This document shows positions 7,787 to 15,506 of a stretch of DNA of 64,000 bases, one piece after another (positions within the stretch are counted from its first letter, which is position 1; each line of letters opens with the position of its first letter). Source of the stretch: Flavobacteriaceae bacterium (lineage in GTDB: Bacteria; Bacteroidota; Bacteroidia; Flavobacteriales; Flavobacteriaceae); assembly GCA_027082925.1 (NCBI GenBank), contig JALWTD010000019.1:1-64000 (forward strand), written 5' to 3'. The notes beneath the pieces were generated by a model that was not told where the DNA came from, searched no databases, and saw nothing but the letters and a program-made list of their open reading frames with translations. A program made the translations under genes and the position numbers.

Positions 7787-8737
7787 TTAGCTGTTGTAAG
7801 TAATCCAACGTTTTTTTTCTCGATTTATGAAAGCGGTAAATTTATGAGGAAGTTTTATCGTAAGTGAAATTTCTTTTAAAGTCTTTGGGTGAGTAAATAC
7901 AAGGTTTGTTGCACATAAAAACAATCCTTTTTCCTTATAAAGTTTTACAGTATTTTTTGTATATAATTTATCTCCTACAATTGGGTGTCCTATGCTTGAC
8001 AAATGAATTCTTATTTGATGTGTTCTGCCGGTTTTAGGATATATTTTTAAAAGACTTATCTCTTGGTATTTTAACGATTTTTCAGAAGCGATTGTTTCAA
8101 TATGCGTTACGGCACTTTTATGTGCAATGGGAGTTTTAATTGAAAGGGTTTTTATTACTTTTCCAATAGCAATCGCATGATAAGTTTTTTGTATGGTGTT
8201 GTTTTTAAATTGGTTACCAAGTGCAACTTGAGCACTCTTTGTTTTTGCAATTAAAAGAAGTCCCGAAGTTTGATTATCTAACCTATGTACAGCTGTTGGT
8301 GTAAATAAAGTATCAGGCTGTGTGCTTTTTGTTAGATTATACGCAAGAGCATTGCTAATGGTTTTAAAGGCATTTCCGCTCACAGTAATACCTGCCGGTT
8401 TTTGAATAACTGCCAAAAAATCATCTTCATAAACAATGGTTAGTGGCATTTGAAAAACCTTTTGAGGTTTTGGAATACCTTCAATAAGATTTATAACTTG
8501 CTTACTTTGAATCCAAGTAGCAGTTGTAGCAATTTCTCCATTAACGGTAAATAATCCTTTTTTAATTGCTTTTTTAATACCGCTGTTAGAAGGAATGTAC
8601 TCGTAAAATACGGTAGGAGCATAGTTTTGCAGTCGTATGTTTTTTACTCCGGAAGGAACAATATGAGTGTGTAAAATTTTGATGGTGCTATAAGAGATTT
8701 TTTTTATGAAGCAACTCAATAACTTCTTTATAATCAA
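7787..8737 (-). CDS. RluA-family pseudouridine synthase
   Basis: 316 residues from the ATG at 8737. The catalytic motif HRLDNQTSGLLLIAKT puts the nucleophile at Asp154, and KTGRTHQIRIHL is the second family motif. An S4-like region precedes it (about residues 30-90). It isomerises specific uridines of rRNA or tRNA; the target is not deducible. The start is uncertain: the ATG overlaps the upstream NUDIX gene by 50 bases, and the recognisable domain begins at residues 19-21 (IKILHTHIVP) just 4 bases after the NUDIX stop, where the codon is ATC rather than ATG. Confidence 0.88.
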   Translation of the reverse strand: MIIKKLLSCFIKKISYSTIKILHTHIVPSGVKNIRLQNYAPTVFYEYIPSNSGIKKAIKKGLFTVNGEIATTATWIQSKQVINLIEGIPKPQKVFQMPLTIVYEDDFLAVIQKPAGITVSGNAFKTISNALAYNLTKSTQPDTLFTPTAVHRLDNQTSGLLLIAKTKSAQVALGNQFKNNTIQKTYHAIAIGKVIKTLSIKTPIAHKSAVTHIETIASEKSLKYQEISLLKIYPKTGRTHQIRIHLSSIGHPIVGDKLYTKNTVKLYKEKGLFLCATNLVFTHPKTLKEISLTIKLPHKFTAFINREKKRWITYNS

Positions 8738-9071
8738 AAGATAAATCTAATTTTAAGGCTTCAGAGTACGAAAACCAGCCAAAGTCGGCAACTTCTTTTT
8801 CTTGAATCTTAATTTCGCCTTTCCAATTACCTAAAAAACGATAATATTTTCTGTTTTTCCAAGTACCTGTTTTAAATATTTTTGTAGGTGTAAAATCTAA
8901 ATTACACTCTTCTTTCACCTCTCTAATGACGTTTTGTTCAGCAGTTTCTCCTTGTTCGGCTCTTCCTCCCGGACATCCCCAAAAACCAGGATAATTTTCT
9001 GTATAATTAGAACGTTTTAATAGTAAAATGGTTTTGTTTTTTAGTATTATTCCAGATGCGGCTAAAACCAT
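8688..9071 (-). CDS. NUDIX hydrolase
   Basis: 127 residues. The Nudix box is at 36-58: GRAEQGE, then REVKEECNL. It matches G-x5-E-x7-REUxEExGU except that the Gly of the last part is Asn57. These enzymes hydrolyse nucleoside diphosphates linked to another moiety; the small size and Trp-rich segment PGFWGCPGG are like MutT/NudG-type housecleaning enzymes. It overlaps the RluA-type gene downstream and lies 6 bases from the secreted protein gene on the same strand. Confidence 0.88.
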   Translation of the reverse strand: MVLAASGIILKNKTILLLKRSNYTENYPGFWGCPGGRAEQGETAEQNVIREVKEECNLDFTPTKIFKTGTWKNRKYYRFLGNWKGEIKIQEKEVADFGWFSYSEALKLDLSFDYKEVIELLHKKNLL

Positions 9072-9077
9072 ACGAAA

Positions 9078-9773
9078 TTAATATTTAATAATTCCTAAGG
9101 TGGCAATTTGACCTGTACCAATATTCCATTCTTTAGCCGATATTAAATTTCCTTTGTCATCGTACACATTTACTTCAGCAGTATTTGGCCCGGAAAAACC
9201 TTGGTTTAAGGCTTGAAAATCAATTCGATTATATCCTTTTTCAAGATTGATATAAATTACATAATAACTTCCTTTTAATCCAATATTAGTGCTAACAACT
9301 TTTTCGTTTAAATAAATTCTAATTCGATCTCCATCTACATAACTGTGGTCTCTACACTCAATTTTTACAGTTTTTGAAGAGCTGTTAATAGTGCCTAAAC
9401 TTAAATGACTTTCAAGTCTTTTATGAGTAACGTCTTTACCTTTCCAATATTTTTTACCAATAATATCATTGTCTTCAGGAAGGTTTTCTAATAAAAAGTT
9501 TTGGTGATTCTCAGCAGTATTTTGTTGTATGGTTTCGTTTATTTTTTTGCTGTCAATATTTTTTTCAATTTTTAAATCAAATGGAGTAGCAGGTTTAATT
9601 CTTTTATTAGCAGAAGCAGCTTTTAGTAAATTGCTACTGTTGCCCGTATTTATTTCGGAATTTATTTTTTTTGTAGCACTGGCAACTTTTGTAGTATCAC
9701 TTTGAGCGCTTACCTTTAAAGAGTAAGTGGTTATTATAAGAAATAAAAAGAATGTATTTATTAAACGATTCAT
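9078..9773 (-). CDS. Secreted protein of unknown function
   Basis: 231 residues with a signal peptide (MNRLINTFFLFLIITTYSL, cleavage after VSA at about 23). A low-complexity Ser/Thr/Asn/Lys-rich linker (24-110) leads to a C-terminal domain (about 130-231) rich in predicted beta-strands: RIRIYLNEKVVSTNIGL, YYVIYINLEKGYNRIDF and AEVNVYDDKGNLI. This resembles a beta-sandwich of the kind found on bacterial surface proteins. I do not recognise the family. It is followed by NUDIX and RluA-type genes, which may only share a transcript. Confidence 0.7.
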   Translation of the reverse strand: MNRLINTFFLFLIITTYSLKVSAQSDTTKVASATKKINSEINTGNSSNLLKAASANKRIKPATPFDLKIEKNIDSKKINETIQQNTAENHQNFLLENLPEDNDIIGKKYWKGKDVTHKRLESHLSLGTINSSSKTVKIECRDHSYVDGDRIRIYLNEKVVSTNIGLKGSYYVIYINLEKGYNRIDFQALNQGFSGPNTAEVNVYDDKGNLISAKEWNIGTGQIATLGIIKY

Positions 9774-9847
9774 TTTTTTGATTTTGATAAGCTAGCTACA
9801 AAAAATATACCAATTAAATTTGGTGTAAAATTTTCGATAAAAGTAAT

Positions 9848-9879
9848 AAAAAAAGCCTCAACTAAAGTTAAGGCTTTTA
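9848..9879 (-). terminator. Intrinsic terminator downstream of htpG
   Basis: AAAGCCT-C-AACT pairs with AGTT-A-AGGCTTT with one C-A mismatch; on the minus strand the hairpin is followed by a T-run. It lies between htpG (stop at 9897) and the secreted-protein gene. Confidence 0.75.
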
Positions 9880-9896
9880 CAAATAGTTTGTTAAAC

Positions 9897-11786
9897 TTAT
9901 TTAATCATTTCAAAACTTCGTTTAATAAAATTGGTTAAGTCTTCACCATGTAGTAGGTTTTGAGATAATTTTGCTAAATCAAAAGCTTGTTTTATTAAAC
10001 GGTTTTGTTTTTTCTTTGTTTTGGTATTTAGTATTTCAACCACCAAATCGTTATTGGTGTTTACTACTAAATTATACATTTCAGGAAAATTGTTCATTCC
10101 CATAAAACCACCGCCACCGGTAGCTTGCATTTCTTTCATACGTCTCATAAACTCAGGCTGTGTAATAATAAACGGATTTGCATTAGAATCCATAGCCTCA
10201 AGTTGTACCGTATATGTTTCAGCCGGAATAACTTCTTCTATAATTGGTTTTAGTTTTTCTTTTTCTTCCTCAGATAACTTACTAATTTTTTCTTCATCTT
10301 TTTTAATTAAGTTATCGATATGATCTGCATCTACTCTAGCAAATTGTATTTTTTCTTTGGTTGTTTCTAATTTTTGCAGTAGATGAGAAACTATAGGAGA
10401 ATCTAACAGCAATACTTCGTACCCTTTTTCTTTTGCCGCTTCAATATAACTGTGTTGTGATTTTACGTCAGATGCGTATAGTATAACTAAGTTTCCGTCT
10501 TTGTCGGTTTGGGCAGGCTTAATTTTTTTTTCTAATTCAGAAAAAGTTAAGTACTCTTTATCAACTGTTGGGTACAATGCGAATTTATCCGATTTTTCAA
10601 AAAATTTATCTTCGGAAAGCATTCCGTATTCAATAATAATTTTAATATCATCCCATTTTTCTTCGAAAGCTTTTCGGTCGTTTTTAAACAGACTAATTAG
10701 CTTATCGGCTACCTTACGAGTAATGTAACTCGATATTTTTTTAACTGCACCATCAGCTTGTAAGTAAGAACGAGATACATTTAAAGGTATGTCTGGAGAA
10801 TCTATCACTCCACGAAGCATTTGCAAAAAGTCAGGTACAATACCTTCTACATTATCTGTTACAAATACTTGATTTTGATACAATTGTATTCTATCCTTTT
10901 GCGGATCAATATTTTTACTGATTTTAGGAAAATATAAAATTCCGGTTAAGTTAAACGGATAATCTACGTTTAAATGAATGTGAAATAAAGGCTCATCAAA
11001 TTGCATAGGGTACAATTCTCTGTAAAAAGCCTTGTAATCTTCATCTTTTAAATCGCTTGGGTTTTTAGTCCACGCCGGATTTGGATTATTTATAATGTTA
11101 TCAACAGTAATTTTTTTAGGTTCTTCTTTTTCATCGGCACCGTCTTCTTTAGGTAAAACTTCTTCTCTAGTTCCAAACTTAATTGGAATAGGCATAAACT
11201 TGTTGTACTTTTTAAGTAATTCGGTTATTTTGCTTTCCTCTAAAAATTCTGTTGAGTCGTCATCAATATGTAAAACAATTTCGGTTCCTCTTTCTTTTTT
11301 ATCTATTTCTTCTAAGGTATATTCAGGACTTCCATCACATTCCCATCTAACAGCTTTAGCATCTTCTTTATACGATTTTGTATATATTTCAACTTTTTCA
11401 GCGACCATAAAAGAAGAGTAAAAACCAAGACCAAAATGCCCTATAATTCCAGAGTCTTCAACTTTGTCTTTATATTTTTCTACAAATTCTTCAGCTCCGG
11501 AAAAAGCAACTTGATTAATGTATTTTTCAACTTCCTCTCCGGTCATACCAATCCCTTGGTCTATAATTCGTATTTCTTTTTTTTCCTTGTCTACTTTTAT
11601 TTCAATCATTGGATTTCCAATATCACCCTTTATTTCTCCTAAAGTAGATAGGTGTTTTAATTTTAAAGTTGCATCAGTTGCATTAGAAATAAGTTCACGT
11701 AAGAATATTTCGTGATCTGAATACAAAAACTTTTTTATAATTGGAAAAATATTTTCAGCCGTTACTTTAATGTTTCCAGTTGCCAT
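9897..11786 (-). CDS. htpG: Chaperone HtpG (Hsp90)
   Basis: 629 residues, full length for bacterial Hsp90. The N-terminal GHKL ATPase is clear: ELISNATDATLKL, IIDQGIGMTGEEVEKYI, and the lid with GHFGLGFYSSFMVA. The middle domain contains the conserved NVSRSYLQ with its catalytic Arg. The C-terminal dimerisation domain runs from about 510. A 16-base element shared with the dnaK upstream region lies 69-84 bases before the start codon (11855-11870). Confidence 0.98.
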   Translation of the reverse strand: MATGNIKVTAENIFPIIKKFLYSDHEIFLRELISNATDATLKLKHLSTLGEIKGDIGNPMIEIKVDKEKKEIRIIDQGIGMTGEEVEKYINQVAFSGAEEFVEKYKDKVEDSGIIGHFGLGFYSSFMVAEKVEIYTKSYKEDAKAVRWECDGSPEYTLEEIDKKERGTEIVLHIDDDSTEFLEESKITELLKKYNKFMPIPIKFGTREEVLPKEDGADEKEEPKKITVDNIINNPNPAWTKNPSDLKDEDYKAFYRELYPMQFDEPLFHIHLNVDYPFNLTGILYFPKISKNIDPQKDRIQLYQNQVFVTDNVEGIVPDFLQMLRGVIDSPDIPLNVSRSYLQADGAVKKISSYITRKVADKLISLFKNDRKAFEEKWDDIKIIIEYGMLSEDKFFEKSDKFALYPTVDKEYLTFSELEKKIKPAQTDKDGNLVILYASDVKSQHSYIEAAKEKGYEVLLLDSPIVSHLLQKLETTKEKIQFARVDADHIDNLIKKDEEKISKLSEEEKEKLKPIIEEVIPAETYTVQLEAMDSNANPFIITQPEFMRRMKEMQATGGGGFMGMNNFPEMYNLVVNTNNDLVVEILNTKTKKKQNRLIKQAFDLAKLSQNLLHGEDLTNFIKRSFEMIK

Positions 11787-11854
11787 ATTTTTTTATTTTT
11801 AGTTTTAAATTTAACAGCCTACCTCTGTCAAAAAAAATACCAAACTACGAATTG

Positions 11855-11870
11855 TGACAATCTGACATAA
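11855..11870. promoter_or_regulatory. TGACAA-nn-TGACATAA element between htpG and the GMC gene
   Basis: TGACAATCTGACATAA occurs here and TGACAACTTGACATAA occurs upstream of dnaK (56760-56775): 14 of 16 bases are identical and the direct repeat TGACA-N3-TGACA is exact in both. On the strand of htpG it reads as the complement (TGTCA repeats), so relative orientation differs between the two genes. Possible stress-response element. Confidence 0.4.
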
Positions 11871-11972
11871 TTGCGTATTATTAATATCCTCTACAGAAAA
11901 CAAGAAATACTGTTAAACACTAACTTTACTTGTGTAAAAATTAAGTATATTGGTCGTAAAATTAACTTTTTT

Positions 11973-13538
11973 ATGTCTCAATTAGATTACGATTATGTGA
12001 TAATAGGAAGCGGGTTTGGAGGCTCGGTTAGTGCATTACGTTTATCAGAAAAAGGATATAAAGTGTTGGTTATTGAAAAAGGAAAATGGTTTAACAGTAA
12101 CGATTTCCCTGAAACAAATTGGAATTTAAAAAAGTGGCTCTGGGCACCCAAAATTCGATTGCATGGGTTTTTTAAAATGACATTTTTAAACCACGTAACC
12201 ATACTTTCTGGTGTGGGCGTTGGCGGCGGCTCTTTAACATATGCAAATACATTACCAATTCCCAAAACTAAATTTTTTACTTCAGGAAGTTGGGCTTCAC
12301 TAAATACTTGGGAAAAAGCGCTTTTGCCTCACTACAAAATAGCCTACAAAATGTTAGGAGCAGCAATAAATCCGGAATTGTATGCGGCAGATTTAACACT
12401 TAAACAGCTGGCCGATGAAATAGGAAAAACCACCGCGTTTGAACCATCAAAAGTGAGTGTGTTTTTTGGAAAAAAAGGACGCAAGGTAAAAGATCCGTAT
12501 TTTAATGGGAAAGGTCCTGACAGAACAGGCTGTATTCATTGTGGTGCTTGTATGACAGGTTGTAGACACAACGCAAAAAATACATTAGATAAAAACTATT
12601 TGTATTTGGCGCAGCAACTTGGAACAAAAATTTTAGCAGAAAAAGAAGTTATTAATGTTACGCCAATTAATGAAAAAAATGGGAGAGAAGGATACACGGT
12701 TGATTATGTTTCTAGTTTGGGTAAAAAAAAGCGAGGACAAGTAACCGCAAAAGCGGTTATTTTTTCAGGAGGTGTTGTAGGAACCGTACCGCTACTTTTA
12801 AAACTAAAAAAATCATCATTACCAAACTTATCAGAAAAAGTGGGTTGCGATGTAAGAACCAACAACGAATCTCTTATTTTGGTTACTTCAACACATAAAA
12901 AGAGTGAAGATTTTTCTAAAGGATTGGCTATAGGTTCTATTTTACATACCGATACAAATAGCCATTTAGAACCTGTTAGGTATGGAGAAGGTTCCGGATT
13001 TTTTAGAATGCTAACCATACCTATTGTTAAAAATAGGTTTTTAGTGTTTAGACTACTAGGCGTTATAGGTTTGTTTTTTAGCAAGCCAATAAAACTTTTG
13101 AAAACCATTTTTGTAAAGAATTATTCAAAACGAACGACTGTCTTATTATTTATGCAAAATTTAGATAGTACGTTACGTATAAAGCAAGGAAAGCTAACCA
13201 AAATGAAGACAGAAGCTGTTGGTGAAGAAAAGCCAAGTGCTTTTATTCCAGAAGCATTACAGTTAGGTAAAAAATTCGCAAAAATTGTAGGAGGAATACC
13301 TTACGCAAATATAACAGATACATTATTTGGAACACCCACTACAGCTCATATTTTAGGAGGAGCTGTTATGGGAAAAAACATAATAGAAGGTGTTATAGAC
13401 AAGCATTGTAAGGTATTTGGATATGAAAATTTGATGGTTTGCGATGGATCTATGATTTCTGCAAACCCCGGAGTAAACCCATCTTTGTCAATTACAGCTA
13501 TTACAGAATATGCAATGAGTGTAATTCCTCATAAATAA
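11973..13538 (+). CDS. GMC family FAD-dependent oxidoreductase with a four-Cys motif
   Basis: 521 residues from the ATG at 11973; the upstream in-frame ATG at 11871 only adds a basic stretch that crosses the promoter. The FAD-binding motif is YVIIGSGFGGSVSALRLSEKG (residues 7-27). The C-terminal signature NPGVNPSLSITAI is typical of the GMC family and near cholesterol-oxidase-like members. Cys187, Cys190, Cys193 and Cys197 (GCIHCGACMTGC) have the spacing of a ferredoxin [4Fe-4S] motif. Substrate unknown. The next gene, a nitroreductase-fold flavoprotein, starts 11 bases after its stop. Confidence 0.88.
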   Translation: MSQLDYDYVIIGSGFGGSVSALRLSEKGYKVLVIEKGKWFNSNDFPETNWNLKKWLWAPKIRLHGFFKMTFLNHVTILSGVGVGGGSLTYANTLPIPKTKFFTSGSWASLNTWEKALLPHYKIAYKMLGAAINPELYAADLTLKQLADEIGKTTAFEPSKVSVFFGKKGRKVKDPYFNGKGPDRTGCIHCGACMTGCRHNAKNTLDKNYLYLAQQLGTKILAEKEVINVTPINEKNGREGYTVDYVSSLGKKKRGQVTAKAVIFSGGVVGTVPLLLKLKKSSLPNLSEKVGCDVRTNNESLILVTSTHKKSEDFSKGLAIGSILHTDTNSHLEPVRYGEGSGFFRMLTIPIVKNRFLVFRLLGVIGLFFSKPIKLLKTIFVKNYSKRTTVLLFMQNLDSTLRIKQGKLTKMKTEAVGEEKPSAFIPEALQLGKKFAKIVGGIPYANITDTLFGTPTTAHILGGAVMGKNIIEGVIDKHCKVFGYENLMVCDGSMISANPGVNPSLSITAITEYAMSVIPHK

Positions 13539-13549
13539 ATCAAAAAAAG

Positions 13550-14242
13550 ATGATAGATACAAACGATTTTATTTTAATTGACGGGTATAAACATTTGAGA
13601 TATACTCCTAAAGTGTTTTCAGAAGAAGAAATGCTTATAAAGTCCAAAACATATTTTAATTTGCTAAATAGCCGAAGGTCTGTTCGTCAATTTTCAAACA
13701 AACCGGTTTCTATAAAAATCATTGAAAATATTATTAAAACCGCATCAACAGCACCATCTGGAGCTAATAAGCAACCTTGGACTTTTTGTGTTGTAGAAAA
13801 CCCTGAAATAAAAAAGAAAATAAGGATTGCAGCAGAACAAGAAGAAGAACGTAGTTATACCGAGCGTATGAGTACTACTTGGTTAAACGATTTAAAGCAC
13901 TTAGGAACCGATGCTCAAAAACCCTTTTTAGAAACAGCTCCTTACCTAATTGCAGTTTTTAAAAAACCTTATGAGTACGATACAGATGGAAATAAACATC
14001 AAAATTATTACGTAAATGAGTCGGTAGGATTGGCTTGTGGGTTTTTAATTTCAGCCATTCACCAAGCCGGATTGGTAACCTTAACGCATACCCCAAGCCC
14101 AATGCGTTTTTTAGAAAAAATATTAAATAGACCAGAAAACGAACGTGCTTTTTTATTACTTCCTGTAGGATATGCTTCAGAAAAAACATACGTACCATAC
14201 ATTTCTAGAAAATCTATTACCGATGTTATGAAAATTTATTAG
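13550..14242 (+). CDS. Iodotyrosine deiodinase-like flavoprotein (nitroreductase fold)
   Basis: 230 residues of the nitroreductase superfamily. FMN-contact residues are visible in SRRSVRQFSNKP (41-52) and PSGANKQPW (69-77). Three residues that bind the halotyrosine zwitterion in human iodotyrosine deiodinase (Glu157, Tyr161, Lys182) align with Glu99, Tyr103 and Lys124 at exactly the same spacing (4 and 21 residues), in the segment EEERSYTERMSTTWLNDLK...QKP. No membrane anchor is present, as in bacterial homologues. Reductive dehalogenation of iodo- or bromotyrosine is therefore a reasonable inference; the physiological role is unknown. It follows the GMC gene by 11 bases, so both are probably co-transcribed. 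Confidence 0.88.
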   Translation: MIDTNDFILIDGYKHLRYTPKVFSEEEMLIKSKTYFNLLNSRRSVRQFSNKPVSIKIIENIIKTASTAPSGANKQPWTFCVVENPEIKKKIRIAAEQEEERSYTERMSTTWLNDLKHLGTDAQKPFLETAPYLIAVFKKPYEYDTDGNKHQNYYVNESVGLACGFLISAIHQAGLVTLTHTPSPMRFLEKILNRPENERAFLLLPVGYASEKTYVPYISRKSITDVMKIY

Positions 14243-14347
14243 CATTTTTTTCGTTGAATAGATAGTAACTTACTTTAAAACAATAATTTAAAAACGAATT
14301 TTTAAAAGCGCTTAAAATAAGCGGCAATTTGCATTTTTCACAAAATA

Positions 14348-14381
14348 TTGTTGGGGAAATATGGATATTTTAGTAAGTTTG
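14348..14381 (+). promoter_or_regulatory. Promoter of the FabH-like gene
   Basis: TTGTTG at 14348-14353 and TAAGTTTG at 14374-14381 give a -33/-7 pair with a 20-base spacer, followed by the start codon at 14409. The 166-base gap (14243-14408) otherwise holds nothing I recognise. Confidence 0.65.
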
Positions 14382-14408
14382 AGTTAAATTTAATAAAAGT
14401 TAAAATTT

Positions 14409-15416
14409 ATGTATAATTCTAAAATAACAGGTCTTGGATACTATGTTCCTGATAACATTGTTACAAATGAAGATTTGACAAAGTTTATGGACACAAGTGA
14501 TGCATGGATTCAGGAAAGAACAGGTATCAAGCAACGAAGATGGATTAAGGAAGGAAGTGAAGATACCTCGGCAGTAATGGGAGCAAAGGCCTCAAAAATT
14601 GCAATAGAAAGAGCAGGGCTTACCGCAGACGATATAGACTTTATAGTTTTTGCAACACTTAGCCCAGATTATTATTTTCCGGGGTGTGGTGTACAGCTTC
14701 AAGATATGCTTGGAATGAAAACAATAGGAGCACTTGATGTTAGAAATCAGTGTTCGGGTTTTATTTACGCTATGTCTGTTGCAGATCAGTTTATAAAAAC
14801 AGGAATGTATAAAAACATATTGGTTGTTGGTGCTGAATTTCATTCAGGAGGTTTAGATAAAACCACTAGAGGAAGAGGTGTTTCTGTAATTTTTGGAGAT
14901 GGAGCAGGAGCTGCTGTACTTTCCAGAACGGAAGATAATTCAAAAGGAATTTTGTCTACTCATTTACACTCTGAAGGAAAGCATGCTGAAGAACTTACGG
15001 TATTAGCGCCAAGTATTAGACATTGGGTGCCGAAAATTATTGAGGCTAACGATGAAAATGATGAGTCTTATTTTCCGTATATGAATGGTACCTTTGTATT
15101 TAAACATGCTGTAGTTCGTTTTTCTGAAGCAATTATGGAAGGTTTACAAGCTAATAATTTACAAGTTTCAGATATAAATATGCTTATTCCACATCAAGCT
15201 AATTTGAGAATATCTCAGTTTATACAAAAGAAATTTAAACTATCTGATGATCAGGTTTTTAATAATATTATGAAGTACGGAAACACAACGGCAGCTTCAG
15301 TAGTAATAGCATTAACAGAGGCTTGGGAACAGCATAAAATTAAAGAAAATGATTTGGTGGTGTTGGCAGCTTTTGGAAGTGGTTTTACTTGGGGAAGCAT
15401 TATTATTCGTTGGTAA
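14409..15416 (+). CDS. 3-oxoacyl-ACP synthase III family protein (FabH-like)
   Basis: 335 residues with the KAS III triad: Cys115 in NQCSGF, His262 in IPHQANLR and Asn292 in YGNTTAAS. The 30-residue gap between His and Asn is the same as in E. coli FabH. The family condenses an acyl-CoA with malonyl-ACP to start fatty-acid synthesis, but Bacteroidota carry several FabH paralogues and this one, alone with its own promoter and not in a fab cluster, may serve a specialised acyl product. It ends in a strong terminator. Confidence 0.9.
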   Translation: MYNSKITGLGYYVPDNIVTNEDLTKFMDTSDAWIQERTGIKQRRWIKEGSEDTSAVMGAKASKIAIERAGLTADDIDFIVFATLSPDYYFPGCGVQLQDMLGMKTIGALDVRNQCSGFIYAMSVADQFIKTGMYKNILVVGAEFHSGGLDKTTRGRGVSVIFGDGAGAAVLSRTEDNSKGILSTHLHSEGKHAEELTVLAPSIRHWVPKIIEANDENDESYFPYMNGTFVFKHAVVRFSEAIMEGLQANNLQVSDINMLIPHQANLRISQFIQKKFKLSDDQVFNNIMKYGNTTAASVVIALTEAWEQHKIKENDLVVLAAFGSGFTWGSIIIRW

Positions 15417-15433
15417 AATAAGTATAGTGTAAT

Positions 15434-15470
15434 AAAAAAAGCCTCTAAAATACAAATTTAGAGGCTTTTT
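15434..15470. terminator. Bidirectional terminator
   Basis: GCCTCTAAA (15441-15449) pairs with TTTAGAGGC (15457-15465), flanked by A-run and T-run, between the convergent FabH-like and TonB-receptor genes. Confidence 0.88.
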
Positions 15471-15506
15471 CAGTTAGTGAATTAATTCATACAATTCATA
15501 TTTATT

